Shown here: positions 58,558 to 64,000 of the stretch, piece by piece | Layout: each line of letters opens with the position of its first letter | Position numbering within the stretch: position 1 is the first letter of the stretch | NCBI GenBank assembly: GCA_002812745.2 | Contig: NCSJ02000121.1 | Location: 56,472 to 120,471 of the forward strand | DNA: 64,000 nucleotides | Reading direction: 5' to 3' | From: Scytalidium lignicola | Lineage: Eukaryota; Ascomycota; Leotiomycetes | The notes under the pieces: model-generated | Seen by the model: only the letters and a program-made list of their open reading frames with translations | Database searches by the model: none | Told to the model about the DNA's origin: nothing | Made by a program: the position numbers and the translations under genes

Positions 58558-61326
58558 TCAAAGGTTCAACAACCCTTCAATATACCTCCTCGTATCAACC
58601 CCAATCCCCTGCGCCAACCTGGTCGTTCCCCCCATCCAGCCCTCCGCTCTGCCACCACTGACAGCATTCACCAGCGACGCTGTTCTATTCGACGACTCGG
58701 CATTATCGCTTGCGCGTCTGATAAGGAAGATCTCTTTGTCCCGACCGTACGGTTCGAGGAAGGGGTGCGTTGAACCTGGACCTGGAACCGCTGTGGATCT
58801 CCCTTTTTCGATCTCCCCACTATTACTATCATTGTCGCCCCCACCATCATCTGTAGATTTTTCTACGGATCGACTGCCATCTTCCGAGACATCGCCATCA
58901 TCTGCGTTGTTGGAAGAAGAAGAGAAAGGCGGCTCGTCGGGGGCTGTTGGGTTTGTGCGGCGGCGCCGATCGTCGTGCTGGGCTAGATCTAGATCCGGCA
59001 CGCGGGTCCAAACTATCCACCAGCCTCTGCCGGTCTTTACTGTTCGCTCTAGCTCCAAGCGAGAGCGATGATCGCTGGTCACCGCGACATATGTGTTGAT
59101 GATTTGCGCATGGGTATTCAACGCTTCAATGCGTGACCAGGTGGATAAAGATGATAAGGCGGAGTGGGCATCGCTCGGTTTTGCTTTACTTTGCGCGATG
59201 AGGTAAGGATCGGGGATGTTGGGGATTGTGGATGTTATGGTCAGGCTCTTGGGGTCGTAGAGGAGGTCGTAGATGGGGAGTTTCGCATCACCGGCTGTGG
59301 CTACTACCTTAGGCTTGGCAGGGCGGTATTTGATCGACTTCAGTAGAGGCTTGAGCAGTGGTTTGAGTTGGTGATGGAGCGAGTGATACAGCTCAGTCGA
59401 GGCCACGCACTCTGCGCTGCGCTCGAAGAGGAAGGTGAAGATGAACGGTTTATTGACGTATACCACTACTCGTAGTTTTTTCGTCTTGCTGAGGCCTGGA
59501 TTCTCAGACGTGGCGAATGTTTTCGTAGGTTCCGAACCACTGACTGTGGGGGTTCCTTCAGTAGCAAGATTTCCAAGATCAATAGTGATGTCGGTTTCAG
59601 TATGAGCGGCTTCTGCGTGCTCTAATTCGACAGTCAGGGTTCGAAGTTGTAACCTTTCGTGGTAATTTTCAACAGCATTCAGAGGGTCAATCTGATACTC
59701 AGTGTTCTCAGCCCCAACATCTCCTTCCTGTGGTGTATTCTCCATGTCACCCATTAGCCCAATAAGGTAATGGCCTATTGAATCGTCTTCTGGAAATATT
59801 GGTAAATCCTTCTGTTCGGAATTTTCCTTCGTTGCGGATCGTCTTGTAGCCTCACCAGACCTCTCTTGCTCCTCCTGCTTTTGTGCGGAACCTCCCAAAG
59901 ACCAATGCGTTCCGTAACCCAATGTCAGATATTGGACAAATCTGTTACCTACACTAGCTTCATTATCGCTATCAGGCACACTAGGAGGATCGTGATTGAC
60001 TGAAGGAGAGGATTCATGTTTCGATTTGCTCTCGGGATGTAGCTCTACGTCTAGAGGCATTGGGTCCATGATTGTGAGAGGTGCCTCTTCTGAGGGTATA
60101 TTTGAGTTTTCTGGAAGCTTGTCTGGAACTCCGAGAGCCTCATCCGGTCGTACGCCTTTCTTTGCATCTGTGGATGATTCTTCACTACCCTCTGACTGTT
60201 TTCGCTTTGACTTTCTAGCTTTTCGAATTGAGGCAGGATCGTCAATGACACCGTACGCATGTGGTCCCCATCTATAGAGGTCCTCCATCCAGTGAACGAT
60301 ATCCCGAATTGACTTCCTTGAAAGTGTCCCAACACCAAGAAATATTGCGCCATCATCAACAGAAGGGTCATCACCAGTACCAAGCCATGGAATTATATCT
60401 TGTTTTTGCTGAGAACTATTCTTCGATTCTTTCCCTTTCGAATTCGGTTCTGGTAACGATGTAGAATCCGCATCTCCAAATTNGGAGACTATCACATCAA
60501 CAAGTCCATCGATACGCCCTGTGAAGCCTTCAAGCATCTCACGCTCCCCACTACCTCGTTCTTCTTCACCTACNACCCACCCCAAGCTCCCCGCATGCGG
60601 CTAGTTTTATGGCCCCGTACAGATAGATGGCCGGGTTTCCATGCATAAGCACATTCCATGTTAAGAGAAACATATCCCAATATCGTTCTAGGATGCTAAC
60701 AAACTTCGACCGCCTTGTACGCTCAAATAGCACGCTTAGGGAGGAGTCGTGGTGCAGTAAGAAGGTCGCATGTGCGCGAAGGAGATCTCCAAGAAGAAGG
60801 ATTGGAGGTTTGACCTCCCGGGATGAATATTCTACGATTGCCTTCTTCTCTGCCGGTTTCCCTTTGGCAGCTGGGACAACATATGTAGTCGGTATTTGTG
60901 TGAGATCGATTGACTGTAATGATCAATTAGATACGATCTGAGAGCACAATCCACGCTTGTATAACTTACTGCTAAGATCCACCAGCCAGCTTCTAGTTCA
61001 TGAATGATTATACGAGACTTATGTGTCTCAATTATATCTACAGACTGGCCATCCGAAAAACTGCGCGCAAACTCGACCATGCCCTGTGCTAGACCAATGT
61101 GTCTCAACTGCTCGTTCTTCTCCTGTCTCCGCTCAGCATCGGATACCTTCTTGTCGCCATGGCGCCGCCGCCTTCCGCGCGTCCGATCTTCAAGAGAGGA
61201 GTAATAGACAAGTTGGTCCTCGACGCTCTCATCAGTCTTTCCAAGAGAAGGGTTGTATATGGCCAGAAATCCTAACTGGGCGGGGACCACCCGTCGGGAC
61301 TGTTCAGGCGATGGAGAAAAAGACAT
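58558..61326 (-). CDS. CCZ1: Ccz1, subunit of the Mon1-Ccz1 GEF (frame broken at an N)
   Basis: Part of the Mon1-Ccz1 exchange factor that activates Rab7/Ypt7 for vacuole and autophagosome fusion. The minus-strand model has exon 1 at 60970-61326 and a second exon from 60913 to 58558. The N terminus PAQLGFLAIYNPSLG is the start of the longin domain. Other conserved pieces are YYSSLEDR, GLAQGMVEFARSF, LEAGWWILA and, after the intron, SIDLTQIPTT. The frame changes at an isolated N (60574). Treated as a spurious extra base, it leaves ELGVGVGEEERG and a continuous protein of about 903 residues. Treated as real, the protein stops after two more codons. A second N at 60483 keeps the frame and masks one residue. 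The later half has acidic disordered segments and a conserved C-terminal region rich in hydrophobic strands. Confidence 0.85.
60574..60574. other. ambiguous base breaking the CCZ1 frame
   Basis: Single N between TAC and ACCC on the plus strand. The conserved CCZ1 frame reads through only if this position is absent, so it is probably an assembly artefact and not a mutation. Confidence 0.7.
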
Positions 61327-61975
61327 TGCATCTTGTAGATGCGAGGTTTACGACTCTCATGCCGCAACAAAATACATGGATTGGAGAAAGAGGAAGAAAA
61401 TAGAACAGATATAGTATCTGCTAAACGGAGCAGTCTGTAGATCGCAGAAGAATGGCAAGGGCCGATCTGCCAAAATGCTACCGTAATTCCCACACGCGAC
61501 TGGCGTTGCGGTGATGCAAAGGCGGTGATAAGGGTTGAAGAGTACGAGAAATGACGACTTCCTGTCAATCCAACAACAACGCCTAATATCACTGCCAGAA
61601 GTCACAAACTACTAGCTCGGTAAATTTAAGTATCTCCTTAGATTCTACTCATAAAGTGTCATACACATATAACAAAAATTCAAATCTCGAGATCGTTGAA
61701 GAAAGAGACAAATACTGTAGTGATCACGTGCTGATACGGGTTACCGCTTCGCTGTGAGATTTCTTAGCTACAGCTCCGCGAACATAAAAGCTTGGCTAGA
61801 CCTCATAGCTAGGAAGGCCAAACTTTATTAAAAAATATATTGTGGAATGTAGAAGTATGGTGTTTCTACCAATTACCTATTACCCATGAAACTATAACAA
61901 GTTGAAAGGTGGATAGCTCGCAGAACTTGGCTCTCCCCTGTTAAGCATCAATAGGGAACAAAAAANGGGTTTACA
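61327..61975. promoter_or_regulatory. divergent promoter region, CCZ1 / FMT1
   Basis: 649 bases between two divergent starts. AT-rich in the middle, with an isolated N at 61966 just before the FMT1 ATG. No named element seen. Confidence 0.5.
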
Positions 61976-63342
61976 ATGGTGTTACACCTTTTTAGCCACA
62001 ACACTAGGAAGCCACTTTTCCACGCCGTCAAACACTTCCAATCAACCAGGTTTGCCAGTTCAAAAGTATCAAAGCCTCTTCGCATCCTTTATTGCGGCTC
62101 CGATGATTTCAGCAGCGCTTCACTGCGAGCTCTGCACGCCGAGCAGCTGCGAGACCCGCAGACGATAGCATCTATTGATGTCATGTGTCGACCGGGAAAG
62201 AGAACGGGGAGATCGCTGAAGAAAATCAGAGAAGGTGCATAACCTACAATTTTAAGCCGCATACAGTAAGAGCTTCAAAACTGATTGTTACGCATAGTTC
62301 CTATCAAAGGAGTTGCTCAGGAACTAGGCCTAGCCATTCATGAGAGGGATACGTTTCGGGGATGGGAGGTTAGAAGACATCTTACTGAAACCAACCTTTC
62401 AAAATCTTAGAAATTAACCTTTCATGTATAGCTACCAATTCCTCAAGCAGGACCTATAAATCTCATTATAGCCGTCTCATTTGGGCTATTTGTCCCCTCA
62501 AGGATTCTTAAGAGTGCTGAGTATGGGGGGCTCAATGTTCATCCTTCATTATTACCACAGTATAGTCTCCAGCTCTAATTTGTCAAGAAGAAATAAAAGA
62601 TACTAACATCTACAACAGCTTTCGAGGACCGGCACCTTTACAACACACCTTACTATCAGGAGAGGAATATACAGGTGTAACACTCCAAACCCTCGACGAA
62701 AAAACCTTCGACCACGGAAAGATCTTAGCCCAGACTCCCTTTCCCGGACTCAAGATTCCGAACGCCTCAAGCTGCACCTATCCACAATTACTCGAATTCA
62801 TTTCCCCCAAAGCAGCGGAGCTTCTCGTTCAGGGCATCCGGGACCGAGTTTTTGACCCCCCTCTGCTCGAAGTAGGGTGGCATAAACCAGTTGATCCGAA
62901 TGAGAAATTCAAGCATGCGTCAAAGATCACACCCGAGGATAGGCAACTCGATATGTCCTCCTGGACATCCGTTGAGATCGAGAGGCGGAGCCGCGTTCTC
63001 GGCCGCTTGTGGAGTCGTGCTGTGGTTAGTAGTAGTGGTGGTGGTGGTGATAATGACAGCAATGGCATGATATTAAAGCGCTTCGTACTCGAAGACATTG
63101 AGATTATTCCCTCACCAGAAGAGAAGCTCAATAGTGGTCCATTATTTGGAGAAAATATAAATCAACTCAGGATTTTGTCGGGGAAAGAAGAATCGAGGCC
63201 ACTTGCATATGTTGAAGATGGAGAGAGTATCATCGTTCCTACGTGTGATGGGAAGGGACTGCGAATCAAGGAGATTACTGTCGAAGGCGAGGTTAGGAAA
63301 CCGGCAATTACAGCTGTACGAAAATTAAGGGCGAGTGTATAA
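61976..63342 (+). CDS. FMT1: methionyl-tRNA formyltransferase, mitochondrial
   Basis: Formylates initiator methionyl-tRNA in mitochondria using 10-formyl-tetrahydrofolate. Four exons (61976-62234, 62298-62368, 62432-62559, 62619-63342) give 393 residues. The N terminus is rich in His, Lys, Arg and Ser (LFSHNTRKPLFHAVKHF), a targeting sequence. The Rossmann-like fold starts at PLRILYCGSDDFSSASLRAL. The signature GGLNVHPSLLPHFRGPAP is built across exons 3 and 4. Next are LLSGEEYTGVTLQTL and DHGKILAQ, and the C-terminal domain ends IKEITVEGEVRKP. A Gly/Ser insert (SSSGGGGDNDSN) is a low-complexity loop. The His in LLPHFRG replaces the more usual Arg/Lys-Trp or -Tyr pair, but the RGPAP core is intact. 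Confidence 0.92.
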
Positions 63343-63597
63343 TATTATAGAGAATAGAGACCAAGGATGGGAGGAGTGTGTATGATAGTGTATTAATAGT
63401 AACTAACAAAGTAATGGTCGCTACACAACGTAATGCCCCATATCAGTTCCACCCAAGGGTTGGTAGCATCATGTAGTAAAGCTTTATCAACAGCTTACTA
63501 CGTTGCTATGACTAGTATGCAAATGCTCCAAACAGCTCTCAAAGAAAGCAATGTAATAACTTCTAGTTGAAGTCATGACTAGCCGTGGAGGAATATC
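63343..63597. other. spacer between FMT1 and the right-edge relics
   Basis: 3' region of FMT1 and unassigned AT-rich sequence. Nothing recognised. Confidence 0.5.
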
Positions 63598-63830
63598 AAC
63601 AATTGAACATAACTATTGAGAACTCTAACCTCCTCGCCAAGCTTGAAAGCTGGCATTCCGATATAGGGGACCGGACCCATCACAACGGAATGCATCTCCA
63701 AGGCTGTACTGTAGTTTCAACACTATCCGACCTTGCTCTTGACGGTGAAATCAATCTCAGCTAGGTCATCAGTAGCGAGCTTAATTGTCTTGAACTAAGC
63801 ATCGGCCTTACGAACCGAGCGACAGAAGTC
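63598..63830 (-). pseudogene. decayed DRE2 (CIAPIN1/anamorsin) C-terminal fragment
   Basis: Read on the minus strand, three frames together give the C-terminal half of Dre2, the cytosolic iron-sulfur assembly protein. The pieces are FKTIKLATDDLAEIDFTVKS, SLGDAFRCDG, and PYIGMPAFKLGEEVRVLN. In-frame stops interrupt it (TAG after KADA; TAG and TGA at the position of the Gly-Ser-Cys-x-x-Cys motif). At least two frameshifts separate the blocks, and one expected cluster Cys (TGC) reads TAC. The first half of the gene is not in the window. It is therefore a relic copy and not the functional gene, which should be elsewhere in the genome. Several of the changes fit C-to-T or G-to-A mutation, as expected from repeat-induced point mutation, but this is inference. 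Confidence 0.7.
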
Positions 63831-63863
63831 TGTGTACACCCCATTAAATTGATAAATTGCTAC

Positions 63864-64000
63864 TTAATTTGGTGTCATCCATCCTCTACGTGCTACAACT
63901 TCCCATATCCAATGTGTCTGCTCTGCAATTAATCCATTAATCCATTCTTGATCAAGTGCATTCCATTCTTCTATTATTGCGTTGGCCATTTCAATCTCAT
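63864..64000 (-). mobile_element. C-terminal end of a Tc1/mariner-like transposase (truncated by window)
   Basis: The minus-strand frame entering from the right edge reads ANAIIEEWNALDQEWINGLI, then WEVVARRGWMTPN and a stop. This matches the usual end of DDE transposases of the Tc1/mariner superfamily, where a Trp-x-Ala/Ile block (EEWxxIPxEYINxLI) is followed by a short Ala/Val segment, a Gly and the stop. Only about 45 codons are visible. The rest of the element and its left terminal inverted repeat lie outside or are not recognisable. Its end lies only some 30 bases from the DRE2 relic. Confidence 0.55.

Overview
The window is nuclear DNA of a filamentous ascomycete (Pezizomycotina). Genes carry one to six short introns with GT-AG borders and branch sites of the TACTAAC type. 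The gene set is typical of these fungi: NADH dehydrogenase PSST subunit, VTC1, RSP5, CCZ1, a Thr-rich GPI protein, and a Zn2Cys6 regulator fused to an acetyltransferase. A Leotiomycetes-like source is possible, but nothing here proves the class. I see no bacterial, organellar or viral segment.

Layout. 2.0-7.4 kb: palmitoylation-type casein kinase I, a p24 cargo receptor, and SWC4. 7.4-15.0 kb: a 7.6 kb gene desert. 15.0-22.1 kb: Zn2Cys6/acetyltransferase fusion, MPP10, iron-type alcohol dehydrogenase. 22.7-29 kb: F-box protein, a Tctex-type dynein light chain, VTC1, an Alba-domain protein. 29-33.6 kb: a second sparse region. 33.6-47.2 kb: AHC1-like zinc-finger protein, a voltage-gated proton channel, PAB2, RSP5, an 8-Cys GPI protein, complex I PSST, choline-phosphate cytidylyltransferase. 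48.3-53.8 kb: a PP2C phosphatase, a protein methyltransferase, a SHB17-like phosphatase. 53.8-56.9 kb: a third sparse region. 56.9-63.3 kb: a secreted double-psi beta-barrel protein with a Thr-rich stalk, CCZ1, and FMT1. Right edge: a decayed DRE2 C-terminal fragment next to the end of a Tc1/mariner-like transposase.

Most genes are unrelated housekeeping genes, so I see neither an operon-like system nor a biosynthetic cluster. The oddest items are four. The zinc-cluster/acetyltransferase fusion has Leu where catalytic His is expected. The proton channel retains the charge pattern of human Hv1. The right edge holds the DRE2 relic beside a transposon end. Several splice structures are unusual: a GC-AG intron, a 15-base exon, and an intron inside the RSP5 catalytic Cys codon. 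Exon borders were deduced by hand from splice consensus, frame and family conservation. Twelve isolated N bases are scattered through the window, and one breaks the CCZ1 reading frame.
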